A DNA stretch of 64,000 bases. It comes from Rhizobium mesoamericanum STM3625. GTDB lineage: Bacteria > Pseudomonadota > Alphaproteobacteria > Rhizobiales > Rhizobiaceae. Shown here piece by piece: positions 43,098 through 52,713 of the stretch. Location: positions 3,115,045-3,179,044 of the forward strand of contig NZ_HF536772.1 of the NCBI RefSeq assembly GCF_000312665.1, given 5' to 3'. The position numbers and the translations under genes are program-made. The notes under the pieces are model-generated. The model was not told where the DNA came from. It worked only from the letters and a program-made list of their open reading frames with translations, and ran no database searches. Position 1 is the first letter of the stretch; every line of letters begins with the position of its first letter.

Positions 43098-44369
43098 ATG
43101 GAAAAAAGCTTTCTTGACGGCAGGGCCGGACGACGTCGCACGCTAAGATCCGGGATTGTTATTGCAGCCGGACTTAGTGCTTTCCTTGCGTCCTCGTCGC
43201 TTGCCAGCGCCGACGAATATCGTCTTGGCATCATGGACAAGCTCAGGATCCGGGTTGCCGAGTGGCAGACCGCGGATGGTAGCATCCGCGATTGGTCAGT
43301 CGTGAGTGGAGACTACACGGTCGGGCCTTCAGGAAGCATTTCCCTGCCTTTCGTCGGTGATATGCCTGCTTCAGGCAAGACGACCGATGCAATCGCCCAG
43401 GAGATTGGGACGGCTCTGCAGAAGCAATTTGCTCTGAAGGACCGTCCATCTGCCTCCGTCGAGTTGTCGCAGTTCCGCCCGGTCTATCTGTCCGGTGACA
43501 TCGAAAAGCCCGGTGAATACCCGTTCGCGCCGAATCTGACGATCGTCAAGGCCGTGAGCCTTGCCGGCGGCCTGCGCCGCGCAGATGCCGGGCAACGGTT
43601 CGCACGTGACTTCATCAACGCCAAGGGTGATGCAGTCGTCTACATGGCCGATCGCGCACGCCTGTTGGTGAAGCAGGCGCGGCTGCGGGCTGAGATCGCG
43701 AACCAAGATACAATCGAAATGCCGGAGGAGCTTCGGGACAAGCCGGAGGCGAAGCCTCTCCTTGATAGCGAAACGGCCCTCATGAACACGCGCAAGAAGC
43801 GCCTGACGCTGCAGCTTCAAGCACTTGCCGACCTCAAGCAACTGCTGCAAAGCGAGGTCGAGAGCCTTGCCAAGAAGACTGAAACGCAAACCCGGCAGTT
43901 GCAGTTGGCGACGGAAGACCGCGATAAGGTCGAGGACCTTGCGGAGAGGGGACTTGCGCTCAGCAACCGCAAGATGGCCGCTGAACAACGGGCTGCGGAT
44001 ACCGAGGCGACGCTCCTAGATATCGACACGAATTCGCTGAAAGCCAAGCAGGATATCAGCAAGGCCAATCAGGACGAGATCACGCTTCGGAACGACTGGG
44101 ATGCGCAGCTTGCCCAGGAACTTCAGAACGCTGAGGCCCAACTGGACGAACTCAATCTCAAGCTCGAAACCAGCAACTCGTTGATGGCGGAGGCATTGAC
44201 GCAGTCGACCGATGCTGCCCGTTTTGATACCAGCACCGGCGCTGCGAGCATCGCCTATTCGATCGTCCGCGAGGTTGACGGCAAGGCGAAGGAGATTCCG
44301 GTTCAGGAAAACACGGCACTCCAGCCCGGCGACTTGATCAAGGTCACCGCCGGATTGGCGATGAGATAA
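43098..44369 (+). CDS. exoF: ExoF-like polysaccharide export protein
   Basis: This 423-aa exported protein has a signal peptide (about residues 15-38, ending ASSSLASADEYRLG). A polysaccharide export (Wza-like) domain follows: YRLGIMDKLRIRV, SGDYTVGPSGSISLPFVG, and a SLBB-like segment VYLSGDIEKPGEYPFAPNLT. A long coiled coil (about residues 220-380) is characteristic of ExoF/OpnA-type proteins. It probably makes the outer-membrane passage for EPS together with ExoP. exoQ follows after 10 bp. Confidence 0.92.
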   Translation: MEKSFLDGRAGRRRTLRSGIVIAAGLSAFLASSSLASADEYRLGIMDKLRIRVAEWQTADGSIRDWSVVSGDYTVGPSGSISLPFVGDMPASGKTTDAIAQEIGTALQKQFALKDRPSASVELSQFRPVYLSGDIEKPGEYPFAPNLTIVKAVSLAGGLRRADAGQRFARDFINAKGDAVVYMADRARLLVKQARLRAEIANQDTIEMPEELRDKPEAKPLLDSETALMNTRKKRLTLQLQALADLKQLLQSEVESLAKKTETQTRQLQLATEDRDKVEDLAERGLALSNRKMAAEQRAADTEATLLDIDTNSLKAKQDISKANQDEITLRNDWDAQLAQELQNAEAQLDELNLKLETSNSLMAEALTQSTDAARFDTSTGAASIAYSIVREVDGKAKEIPVQENTALQPGDLIKVTAGLAMR

Positions 44370-44379
44370 CGAGGCCGCA

Positions 44380-45645
44380 ATGCGGATCGCAAAATCTGTG
44401 CTCATCCAGCCAGGCAGGAATGCAGCCTTTGCCATTCCCGCCGTGGCGCTGTCACTTTTTAGTTTCGCCTACTCGATCAAGTTCGGGCAGGTGGCGATCC
44501 TGCTTTACTATGCGCTGTGGCTGCCGCTGATCGCCGTGGACTACAAGAAGGTTCTCGGCAGCCATGGTCGCTATCTCTGGATCTATGCCTTCGCGGCACT
44601 CGCCTTCCTGTCAGTTTTCTGGTCTGCCGTTCCCAGCATTTCCCTGCGAGCCAGCATCCAGTACCTGACGCAGGTCATCTGTGCGCTGATTGCGGTGCGC
44701 GTGCTCGACGTCAGAACCCTGACGATGGGCATGATCGCGGGCGTCGGGATCGTCCTCGTGTATTCGCTGCTGTTTGGTTATTACGAGTACGATCCGCTCG
44801 ACGGCACCTTCAGTTTCGTGGGGGCCTTCGCCTCGAAGAATCAGCTTGGCTTCTATGCGTCGCTGGGCCTGATTGTCTCCTTCGCCGCTGTCTTCATCTT
44901 CGGTGAGAGGCGTCTCTGGATGGCGGCCTCTGGCGTAGTTGGGCTTTTGTCTGCTTACTGCCTCATCGCCTGCCAATCCGCGACCTCTGTGCTGACCACG
45001 GCCGTCGTGATTGCCTTGATGATGGGATTGCGTGTGGTCCTCGCACTGACACCCGATCACCGCAAGCTGTTGGTCGTGGGCGGTGGCGTGGCGGTCATCA
45101 TTCTTGCCGTTGCGGGTGTCTATCTAGGCGCGGTCGATGCCGTTCTCGGGATCTTCGGAAAGGATTCAACACTGACCGGACGGACTTATCTCTGGCAACA
45201 GGGGATCGAGGCGGCAAAGCAGAGTCCGGCCGTCGGCATCGGCTACCAGGCCTATTGGGTCCAGGGCTTCTCCGAGCCGGAGCGTCTGTGGGAAGAATTC
45301 TTTATCACATCGCGCAGCGGCTTCCACTTCCACAATACCTATATCGAAACGGCCGTCGAGCTGGGTCTGGCCGGCGTAATAACCCTCGCGGCAATGCTGC
45401 TGCGGATTCTGTGGGGGCACTTGCGCCGTGTCATCGAGGATTCCAGGAACGACGAATCCTATCTGATGTTCTCGATCGCGGTGCTGCTAACGATTCGCTC
45501 CTTCGTCGAGATCGACATTCTGACCCCGTACAATGTTGGGACGTTTCTTTTCTTCTTTACCGCCGGCAAGCTCGCGACGGTGCGCCGCCAATCGGCGGTG
45601 AGCGCCTGGCAGCGTCGCCGGTCGCCTGAGCCCGTTACACAATAA
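44380..45645 (+). CDS. exoQ: ExoQ-like polysaccharide polymerase (Wzy/O-antigen ligase family)
   Basis: This 421-aa inner-membrane protein has about 10-12 hydrophobic helices and a large periplasmic loop (about residues 265-325) with the Wzy_C/O-antigen ligase pattern GRTYLWQQGIEAAKQSPAVG and FHNTYIETAVELG. ExoQ joins octasaccharide repeats into high molecular weight succinoglycan. GAGG precedes the ATG. It is the third gene of exoYFQ. Confidence 0.92.
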   Translation: MRIAKSVLIQPGRNAAFAIPAVALSLFSFAYSIKFGQVAILLYYALWLPLIAVDYKKVLGSHGRYLWIYAFAALAFLSVFWSAVPSISLRASIQYLTQVICALIAVRVLDVRTLTMGMIAGVGIVLVYSLLFGYYEYDPLDGTFSFVGAFASKNQLGFYASLGLIVSFAAVFIFGERRLWMAASGVVGLLSAYCLIACQSATSVLTTAVVIALMMGLRVVLALTPDHRKLLVVGGGVAVIILAVAGVYLGAVDAVLGIFGKDSTLTGRTYLWQQGIEAAKQSPAVGIGYQAYWVQGFSEPERLWEEFFITSRSGFHFHNTYIETAVELGLAGVITLAAMLLRILWGHLRRVIEDSRNDESYLMFSIAVLLTIRSFVEIDILTPYNVGTFLFFFTAGKLATVRRQSAVSAWQRRRSPEPVTQ

Positions 45646-45693
45646 TATCATTGCGTTTTGATCGGCTCTTGCGCCGGCCTTTTGAGGAACTGG

Positions 45694-46701
45694 ATGAAGA
45701 CACTCTACGGCATCCAATATCTGCGCGCCTTTGCCGCATTCGCTGTGGTGGTCTTCCACGCAGCCGAGAAAAACGGTGAGCATTTCGCCATCGGTGCCGC
45801 CGGCGTCGACGTTTTCTTCGTCATCAGCGGCTTCATCATGTGGGTCATCAGCGACCGCCGACCGATGACGCCACAGGGGTTCCTGCTTGATCGCGTTCGG
45901 CGCATCGCGCCTTCCTACTGGCTGGTGACGGGCGTGATGATCGCCGGCGCGATGGCCGGCCTGTTCCCGAACCTGAAGCTCACCGGTGCTCATATCCTCG
46001 CCTCGCTCTTCTTCATTCCGGCCCAGTCGCCGAGTACCGGTGACATCTGGCCGGTCCTCGTCCAGGGCTGGACGCTGGATTTCGAGATGTTCTTCTACGT
46101 GTTGTTTGCCGGGGCACTTTTTCTGCCCCGTCGCTGGCGGTTGACGTATCTGACGACCGTCTTCGGTGGTTTTTTCCTGATAGGCCTACTCTTCCAGCCC
46201 GCCTCGCCGGTGCTAAAGACCTATACGCGGCCGATCATTCTGGAATTCCTTGGGGGCGTCTTTCTCGCCGAATTGTGGATCCGGCGGTGGATCGCAGGCA
46301 CCAGCCTGGGGCTTGCTTGCGTCGGCGCATCATTGTCCGGGTTTGCCGCGATCTTCCTGATCGGTGCCGATTTCGACGAAACCATTTGCGGCCCGCTCGC
46401 CATGGCGCTTGTCTACGGAATGGTATCGCTCGAAGCGGACGGCAGCATCGGCCGTGTGCCGCTTCTCACTTATCTTGGCGATGCATCCTATTCGATCTAT
46501 CTCTGGCACACGCTGGCGATCTCCGTGGTCGTCAAGGCTGTTGGCGTGATCGGGCTGTCGACAACACCGACTATCGCGATCGCGGTCGTCGGCGGGACGA
46601 CGCTTGGAGCGGCGGCCTACGAGCTCGTCGAGAAGCCGCTCCGGAAGATCCTCTCGTCAGACCTGTTCAGAGCGAACCCGGCCGAGCGACGCCCTTCATG
46701 A
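45694..46701 (+). CDS. exoZ: ExoZ-like acetyltransferase
   Basis: This 335-aa membrane protein belongs to the acyltransferase 3 family. IQYLRAFAAFAVVVFHAAEK carries the key His, followed by FFVISGFIMW and R/W-rich loops. In S. meliloti ExoZ O-acetylates succinoglycan. I chose the ATG at 45694, with GAGG before it, over the TTG that opens the frame at 45658. It ends the exo cluster, and its stop overlaps the stop of the convergent RND permease by 6 bp. exoB is not adjacent. Confidence 0.88.
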   Translation: MKTLYGIQYLRAFAAFAVVVFHAAEKNGEHFAIGAAGVDVFFVISGFIMWVISDRRPMTPQGFLLDRVRRIAPSYWLVTGVMIAGAMAGLFPNLKLTGAHILASLFFIPAQSPSTGDIWPVLVQGWTLDFEMFFYVLFAGALFLPRRWRLTYLTTVFGGFFLIGLLFQPASPVLKTYTRPIILEFLGGVFLAELWIRRWIAGTSLGLACVGASLSGFAAIFLIGADFDETICGPLAMALVYGMVSLEADGSIGRVPLLTYLGDASYSIYLWHTLAISVVVKAVGVIGLSTTPTIAIAVVGGTTLGAAAYELVEKPLRKILSSDLFRANPAERRPS

Positions 46702-49700
46702 AGAAGTCCCGGTGGCAGCTTCCTCGGAGGTCGGTGCGGCCTCGGTCTGCGCAACAGGCTTTTTCCGCCGTGCGCGCAACACGACGTAAAAGACGGGCGT
46801 CAGGAATAGGCCGAAAATCGTTACGCCAAGCATCCCAGAGAAAACGGCCGTTCCGAGCGATTGGCGCATCTCTGCGCCGGGGCCGGTGGCGATCATTAGC
46901 GGCACGACGCCGAAGATGAACGCGAAGGCGGTCATCAAGATCGGCCGCAGCCGCAGGTGACTGGCCTCGATGGCGGCCTCAACCGCTGATTTTCCCTCGT
47001 CCTGTGCCTGTCGCGCGAATTCCACGATCAGAATCGCGTTCTTGGCGGCCAAACCGATCAGCACGATGAGCCCGATCTGCGTCAGGATGTTGTTGTCCAT
47101 TCCGCGCAGATGAACCCCAAGCAAGGCTGCCAAGATTGCAAGGGGAACGATAAGGATAATGGCAAGCGGCAGGACCCAGCTTTCATACTGTGCCGACAGT
47201 GCCAGGAACACGAAGACGACCGACAGGGCGAAGATGTAGATCGCGGTGTTTCCGGTGTTGCGTTCCTGAAAGGCGATTTCGGTCCACTCAAAGGTTGTTC
47301 CTGCTGGCAGCAACTGCTTCGCAAGCCCTTCCATCTTGTCCAATGCAGTGCCCGTCGACACACCGGGAGCGGCATTGCCCTGCACGGGTACGGATACGTA
47401 CATATTGTAATGCTGGACGAGTGAGGGGCCGCTCGTATCGCGGATGTCGATCAGTGTGCCAAGTGGGACGAGTGCACCGGTCGCGGATCTTACCTTTAGG
47501 GCAAGGATATCGTCCCGCTCGACCCGATACTGCTGGTCGGCCTGCGCACGCACCTGGTAGACGCGGCCGAAGGCATTGAAATCGTTGACGTAAGATGTGC
47601 CGAGATTGATCGACAGCGTGTCGAAGATGTTAGAGATCGGTACGTTCAAAGTCCTCGCCTTGTCGCGATCGATTTCGAGGAAGTATTGCGGGCTGTTGGC
47701 GGAGAACGTTGTAAAGACGCCGGTCAGGCCTTCCGTCTGGTTGGCCTTGCCCATCAGTTGATAGGCCGCGCCAAGCACGCGGCGCATGTCCGAGCTTTCG
47801 TGATCCATGAGCTGCATCTTGAAGCCGCCCGCGTTGCCGATACCGGAAATCGGCGGCGGCGGGATAGCTATGATGAAGGCCTCTCGGATTGCCTGCAGGC
47901 TGCCATAGAGCTGTCCAATGATCTTGTTCGAGGTCTGGCCGTGTTCCAATCGCTTTTCGAAGGTGTCGAAGGCGGCAAAGACCACGCCGGAGTTGGAGGC
48001 GTTGGTGAACGTCGCGCCACTGAAACCCGAAAAGGCCACGGCATTTTTCACGCCCGGAGTGTTCCGAATGATTTCCGAAGCGCGTTCGATGACCGCGTCG
48101 GTGCGGGAGAGTGCTGCACCATCCGGTAATTGGACCACGACAATGGCGTAGCCCTGATCCATGACCGGCACGAAGCCATTCGGAACGATCCTACCCATGT
48201 AATATGTCGCGCCGAGCAGACCGGCGAAAATGAGGAGGGCAACGCCCAGCGCGGCGACTGTCTGCACCGTATGTCGCACCACCCAGGAATAGCCCGCACT
48301 CAGCCTGTCAAAGCCCTTGTTGAACCCGTTCGCAAGTGCGCTTCCGAAACGCACAATCGGATTGCGATGCTTTCGGTGTTCCTCGTGGGGTTTCAATACC
48401 AGTGCGGCAAGGGCCGGCGAGAGGGTCAGCGAGTTTAGCGCCGAGATCGCAGTGGCGACCGAAATCGTCACGGCGAACTGGCGATAGAACTGGCCTGAAA
48501 TGCCGGGGATGAAGGCGGTCGGAACAAACACCGCGATGAGCACGAGCGAAATGGCGACGACGGCTGTGCCAACCTCGTTCATCGTCACATGCGCGGCCTC
48601 ACGCGGCGTCATTCGCTTTGCCAAATTGCGCTCGACATTTTCGACCACGACGATCGCGTCGTCGACGACGATGCCGATCGCCAACACGAGGCCGAAAAGA
48701 GTGAGCATGTTGAGCGAGAAGCCGAAGGCGAGCAAAAAGGCGAAGGTGCCTATCAGCGAGACTGGGATGGCGACGATGGGAATGATTGCCGTCCGCCACG
48801 ATTGTAGAAATATCAAAACCACGATGGCGACCAGGATGGCGGCTTCAACGATGGTCTTGTAGACCTCGCTTATCGACTCCGCGATGAATTCGGTGGGATT
48901 GTAAACGATGTCATAGCTGAGGCCCTGCGGGAAATCCTGAGAGACGGTTTCCATCGTCTTCTTGATTTCGGCTGCGGCCGCGAGTGCATTGGTGCCAGGA
49001 CGCGCGAAGATGCCAAGAGCGACCGCCGGCTTGCCGTTCAGATAGCTGTTTGTGACGTAGTCCTTGGCGCCGAGTTCGATGCGGGCGATATCCTGCAATT
49101 GGACGAGACGCCCTTCCGCGGTCGCCTTGACGATGACGTAGCGGAATTGCCTTGCATCAGAGAAACGTCCTTGGGTCGTCACCGTATACTGGAAGGCGTT
49201 GGTGCCGGCCGCTGGTGGTCCGCCAATCGAGCCGCCGGAGACCTGCACGTTCTGCTCGCGCAGCGCATCGACGACGTCGCTGGAGGTCATGCCATAGGCT
49301 GACAGTTTTTGCGGATCGAGCCAGATTCGCAGCGAATATTCGCGCTCACCGAACAGGATGACGTCGCCAACGCCGTCGAGCCGAACAAGCGTGTCGCGGA
49401 TGCGCGTGCGTGCGTAGTTGGAGACGTAGAGCTGATCGTACCGAGAGTTCGGTGACAGCAGGTGCACCACCATCATCAAATCGGGAGAGCTCTTCGCCGT
49501 CGTAATGCCGATACGCCGAACCTCTTCGGGAAGCCGTGGTTCGGCGATGGCAACGCGGTTCTGGACAAGTACTTGTGCCTTGTCGAGGTCCGTGCCGAGT
49601 TTGAAGGTGACGGTCAGTGCCATCGAACCATCAGCAGTAGAGTAGGAAGACATGTAAAGCATGTCCTCGACGCCGTTAACCTCCTGCTCGATCGGTGTCG

Positions 49701-49890
49701 CCACGGTGTTGGCGATCGTCTCAGCGTCTGCACCTGGATAGGAGGTACGGATAACAATGGTCGGTGGCGCAATCTCCGGGTATTGCGCCACGGGCAGCTG
49801 GAAATAGGCGATGCCGCCGACGATCAACAGCACAATGGATAGCACCGAGGCGAAGATCGGCCGATCAACAAAGAAGTGTGCAAATTTCAT
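46696..49890 (-). CDS. RND efflux permease, AcrB/HAE1 family
   Basis: This 1064-aa inner-membrane pump has the HAE1 layout of 12 helices and two large periplasmic loops. MKFAHFFVDRPIFASVLSIV starts TM1. The proton relay Asp pair is in GIVVDDAIVVVENVERN (TM4), and the relay Lys is in AAKNAILIVEFARQ (TM10). It would export hydrophobic compounds driven by protons, as a trimer with its adaptor. Its ATG overlaps the adaptor stop by 4 bp. No outer-membrane channel gene is adjacent. Confidence 0.93.
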   Translation of the reverse strand: MKFAHFFVDRPIFASVLSIVLLIVGGIAYFQLPVAQYPEIAPPTIVIRTSYPGADAETIANTVATPIEQEVNGVEDMLYMSSYSTADGSMALTVTFKLGTDLDKAQVLVQNRVAIAEPRLPEEVRRIGITTAKSSPDLMMVVHLLSPNSRYDQLYVSNYARTRIRDTLVRLDGVGDVILFGEREYSLRIWLDPQKLSAYGMTSSDVVDALREQNVQVSGGSIGGPPAAGTNAFQYTVTTQGRFSDARQFRYVIVKATAEGRLVQLQDIARIELGAKDYVTNSYLNGKPAVALGIFARPGTNALAAAAEIKKTMETVSQDFPQGLSYDIVYNPTEFIAESISEVYKTIVEAAILVAIVVLIFLQSWRTAIIPIVAIPVSLIGTFAFLLAFGFSLNMLTLFGLVLAIGIVVDDAIVVVENVERNLAKRMTPREAAHVTMNEVGTAVVAISLVLIAVFVPTAFIPGISGQFYRQFAVTISVATAISALNSLTLSPALAALVLKPHEEHRKHRNPIVRFGSALANGFNKGFDRLSAGYSWVVRHTVQTVAALGVALLIFAGLLGATYYMGRIVPNGFVPVMDQGYAIVVVQLPDGAALSRTDAVIERASEIIRNTPGVKNAVAFSGFSGATFTNASNSGVVFAAFDTFEKRLEHGQTSNKIIGQLYGSLQAIREAFIIAIPPPPISGIGNAGGFKMQLMDHESSDMRRVLGAAYQLMGKANQTEGLTGVFTTFSANSPQYFLEIDRDKARTLNVPISNIFDTLSINLGTSYVNDFNAFGRVYQVRAQADQQYRVERDDILALKVRSATGALVPLGTLIDIRDTSGPSLVQHYNMYVSVPVQGNAAPGVSTGTALDKMEGLAKQLLPAGTTFEWTEIAFQERNTGNTAIYIFALSVVFVFLALSAQYESWVLPLAIILIVPLAILAALLGVHLRGMDNNILTQIGLIVLIGLAAKNAILIVEFARQAQDEGKSAVEAAIEASHLRLRPILMTAFAFIFGVVPLMIATGPGAEMRQSLGTAVFSGMLGVTIFGLFLTPVFYVVLRARRKKPVAQTEAAPTSEEAATGTSS

Positions 49891-51062
49891 CGGCTGAGCT
49901 CCAGGCCTGCAGCCTCAGGCGCAAGTTCTTCACGGGATTGCGGCAGTTCGACCATCTGCGGCGTGACCTTGGTGCCCGGGCGGGCTCGCAGCAGGCCATT
50001 GATGACGATCGTCTCACCACCGTCCATGCCCTCGCGGATCACCCGATAGCCATAAAGGCGGGGACCCGGCCGCACCGGCTTTGCGGTGACCGTTCCATCG
50101 TCTCCGACGACGTAGACGACGCGCTGGTTCTGGTCCGAGCCGATAGCCTCGTCGGGGACAAGGATTGCCTTGTAGACATTCGACGCCTCTACAGAAACAC
50201 GACCGAAAAGGCCCGGCTGGAGCACATAGTTCGGATTATCGAAGCGGGCGCGTATGCGCTTCGTGCCGGTCTCGCTGTCGATGCGATTTTCAGCGAAGTC
50301 CAGCTTCCCCGTAAAAGGCTTCTCGTTCGAATCCGTAATTCTTACCTGGACCTCGACGCCGCCGCCACCCTGTTGCAGATCGACACCGCGGTCGCGTGCG
50401 GTCTGTGCGAAATTGAGGAGGCGGCGCTCGTCAACATCGAAGTAGAAATCGATCGGATCGACCGAAACGATTGTGGTCAGTATCGATTGGTCAGCCTGGA
50501 CAAGGTTGCCAACGGAAATAAGCCGGCGGTCGATGCGGCCGCTGATGGGAGCCGTGATCTTCGTATATTCAAGGTCGAGCGCGGCGCGATCGGCCGTTGC
50601 CTGAGCGCCGCGCACGTTTGCTTGTGCCGAAACCCACTCGCGCCGGCGGTCGTCAAGAATAGATATCGATTGGCTGCCAGTCGTTGCCAGGTTCTCTGCC
50701 CGTTTGAACTGTGCTTCGGCGTAGATGAGCGTAGATTTCGCAACTTCCAGCGCCGCGTTTGCCTCATTCAGTGCGGTAATGAACGGCCTCTGATCAATGA
50801 CGAAAAGCAGGTCGCCCTGTTTGACGAGTGAACCGTCGGTGAAGTGCACCTCCTGCAGATAACCCCCGACGCGTGAGCGGACGGACACCTGATCGACCGC
50901 TTCAAAACGGCCAATGAAATCATCTTTGTCGACGACGTCACGGACGACGGGTTTGGCGACCGAAACGGGAGGAGGGGTGGCCGGCTGCTGTGCCATCGCT
51001 GCGGTGAACGGCGAAAGAGCCAGGGCGCTAATAGTCAGCAGATGTCGAAAGGAGGAAGGCAT
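49887..51062 (-). CDS. RND efflux periplasmic adaptor, AcrA family
   Basis: This 391-aa adaptor starts MPSSFRHLLTISALALSPF with a signal peptide (cleavage near AMA-QQPA); a longer frame to 51098 is less likely. The lipoyl halves are SVRSRVGGYLQEVHFTDGSLV and YTKITAPISGRIDRRLISVG, with a coiled-coil hairpin between them and a beta-barrel after. Unlike AcrA, no lipobox Cys is seen. It forms one operon with the permease, and the pair is divergent from an EmrAB-type pump. Confidence 0.92.
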   Translation of the reverse strand: MPSSFRHLLTISALALSPFTAAMAQQPATPPPVSVAKPVVRDVVDKDDFIGRFEAVDQVSVRSRVGGYLQEVHFTDGSLVKQGDLLFVIDQRPFITALNEANAALEVAKSTLIYAEAQFKRAENLATTGSQSISILDDRRREWVSAQANVRGAQATADRAALDLEYTKITAPISGRIDRRLISVGNLVQADQSILTTIVSVDPIDFYFDVDERRLLNFAQTARDRGVDLQQGGGGVEVQVRITDSNEKPFTGKLDFAENRIDSETGTKRIRARFDNPNYVLQPGLFGRVSVEASNVYKAILVPDEAIGSDQNQRVVYVVGDDGTVTAKPVRPGPRLYGYRVIREGMDGGETIVINGLLRARPGTKVTPQMVELPQSREELAPEAAGLELSR

Positions 51063-51292
51063 GGCGGGTTTTCCTATCCGGACGGCCGCAAGCGCCACCG
51101 TCGCTTATGCTGATGTGATGCGATTCATGTCTTGATGTCTCTGAACAAGGGCATTGACCCTCGTCACCTATGCCACTGCAATTTTCGCTCGCGGCGGTCG
51201 GCCGCGGACGTCTGTTCGTCATCGAGAAAAGGCGATCGACCAAAGATCACGGCATTTCCGGTAACCCTCTGGATTTCTACTATAAACGGCTG

Positions 51293-51345
51293 TTGATCAA
51301 AATTGCAAATGCCATCGGGTTGCAATTTCGAAGGGCTTTCGAAAT
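51293..51345. promoter_or_regulatory. Overlapping inverted repeats, candidate operator array
   Basis: Three abutting dyads fill 53 bp: TTGATCAA, then a 9-bp repeat with an 11-bp spacer (AAATTGCAA-N11-TTGCAATTT), then an 8-bp repeat with a 5-bp spacer (ATTTCGAA-GGGCT-TTCGAAAT). The last two overlap by four bases. Such packing suggests binding of one or more dimeric repressors or activators. It is about midway in the divergent gap. Confidence 0.5.
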
Positions 51346-51438
51346 CTCCACGCGTATCCCTATGCGGCATTTTGGCCGCAACGGTGGAATCTGGAACGGC
51401 GCCCATTGCGCCTGGCGCACGCTTAATATATCTGAGCG

Positions 51439-51459
51439 TATAATAAGTGTGCTTATTAT
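51439..51459 (+). promoter_or_regulatory. Consensus -10 box overlapped by an operator-like palindrome
   Basis: TATAAT at 51439-51444 is a perfect -10 element 43 bp before the ATG of the EmrA-like gene. It overlaps the left arm of ATAATAAG-TGTG-CTTATTAT. A protein on the palindrome would block polymerase, so repression is the likely mode. No good -35 is seen at the usual spacing. Confidence 0.55.
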
Positions 51460-51486
51460 TTATCGGCGGCTGGAAAAGAGACAGAT

Positions 51487-52713
51487 ATGGCTGAGAAGTC
51501 CTCGCTGCGCGTCGTTGCAGACGCAAATGCAAAGAACCCAGTTGAAGAAAACGATGCTTCCCCTCACGAGGAAACGGTAGCTGAGGCGCCTTCATCCAAT
51601 TCAGCGCCCGCTACTGCCGTGGCTGCGTTCGGCGGCACTCAGGTCCGCCGCCGGCGCAGTCCCACGCGTCCCGTTCTGTTCGCGTTGTTGCCGGTCGCGC
51701 TCGTCGTTGGCGGGTACTACTACGTCAACGGCGGTCAGATCATGTCGACCGACAACGCCTATATCCAAGCTGATATGGTGGGGCTGACAACCGACGTTTC
51801 CGGTATCGTCGACCAGATCAACGTGCATGAGAACGAAGCAGTGAAGAAGGGACAGGTGCTCTTCAGCCTGCGGCAGGACTCGTTCAAGATCGCCCTCGAC
51901 GGTGCTGAAGCGCAGCTTGGCGCCGTGCGCAACCAGATCCTCAATCTGAAGGCCAGCTATCAGCAGTCAATGGCCGAGATCACGCAAGCCGAAGCCGATA
52001 TTCCCTACTATCAGACCGAGTTCGATCGGCAGCAGAACCTGCTGAACAGCTCGGCCGCGACACGAACCGCCTACGATCAGGCCAAGCACAATCTCGACGC
52101 TGGCCACCAGAAGGTTGCCGTCGCGAAGGCCGAGGCTGCCGCAACGCTGGCACAGTTGGGTGGCAATGGGGACCAGCCGGTTGAGCAGAACCCGCTCTAT
52201 CTCGAAGCCAAGGCGAAGGTGAACGATGCCGAGCGTGAACTCGACCATAGCGTCGTCAAGGCGCCGTTCGATGGCATCGCGACCAACGTCAACTCGCTGC
52301 AACCAGGCTCCTACCTGCAGGCATCCACGCAGGCCTTCTCGCTGGTTTCGGACCACAATCTCTGGATTGCCGCGAGCCCGAAGGAAACGGAACTGACCCA
52401 TGTCAAGCCCGGCCAGCCGGTGGCGATTTATGTCGACACCTATCCGGGCGTTGAGTGGAAGGGGAAGGTCGAGAGCATTAGCCCGGCCTCCGGTTCCAGC
52501 TTCTCGCTACTGCCGGCGCAGAACACGACAGGCAACTGGGTCAAGGTCGTGCAGCGCATTCCGATGCGCGTTAGCATCGATGACGTGGCAGGCAAGCCAC
52601 CGCTTCGGGTTGGCATGAGCGCGGTGGTCGACGTCGATACGGGTCGTGCCCGCGGTCTTCCGGATTTCGTTTCAAAGCTTATGGGCCGCTCCGGCGGCAA
52701 GGATCATGAGTAA
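51487..52713 (+). CDS. HlyD/EmrA-type membrane fusion protein of an MFS efflux pump
   Basis: This 408-aa adaptor has a long cytoplasmic N-terminus (about 60 residues), a membrane helix (about 62-80, LFALLPVALVVGGYYYVNG) and STDNAYIQADMVGLTTDVSGIV, the first lipoyl half. A coiled-coil hairpin follows, then the second half (VKAPFDGIATNVNSLQPG) and a beta-barrel. It should bridge the MFS pump and an outer-membrane channel. The pump gene overlaps its 3' end by 8 bp, so translation is coupled. Confidence 0.91.
   Translation: MAEKSSLRVVADANAKNPVEENDASPHEETVAEAPSSNSAPATAVAAFGGTQVRRRRSPTRPVLFALLPVALVVGGYYYVNGGQIMSTDNAYIQADMVGLTTDVSGIVDQINVHENEAVKKGQVLFSLRQDSFKIALDGAEAQLGAVRNQILNLKASYQQSMAEITQAEADIPYYQTEFDRQQNLLNSSAATRTAYDQAKHNLDAGHQKVAVAKAEAAATLAQLGGNGDQPVEQNPLYLEAKAKVNDAERELDHSVVKAPFDGIATNVNSLQPGSYLQASTQAFSLVSDHNLWIAASPKETELTHVKPGQPVAIYVDTYPGVEWKGKVESISPASGSSFSLLPAQNTTGNWVKVVQRIPMRVSIDDVAGKPPLRVGMSAVVDVDTGRARGLPDFVSKLMGRSGGKDHE

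Larger units (their letters stand above)
51063..51486. other. Divergent control region between two efflux operons
   Basis: These 424 bp hold the promoters of the AcrAB-type (minus) and EmrAB-type (plus) operons. Four perfect dyads are visible: TTGATCAA (51293-51300), AAATTGCAA/TTGCAATTT (51300-51308, 51320-51328), ATTTCGAA/TTCGAAAT (51325-51332, 51338-51345) and ATAATAAG/CTTATTAT (51440-51447, 51452-51459). No regulator gene lies adjacent. Confidence 0.55.
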
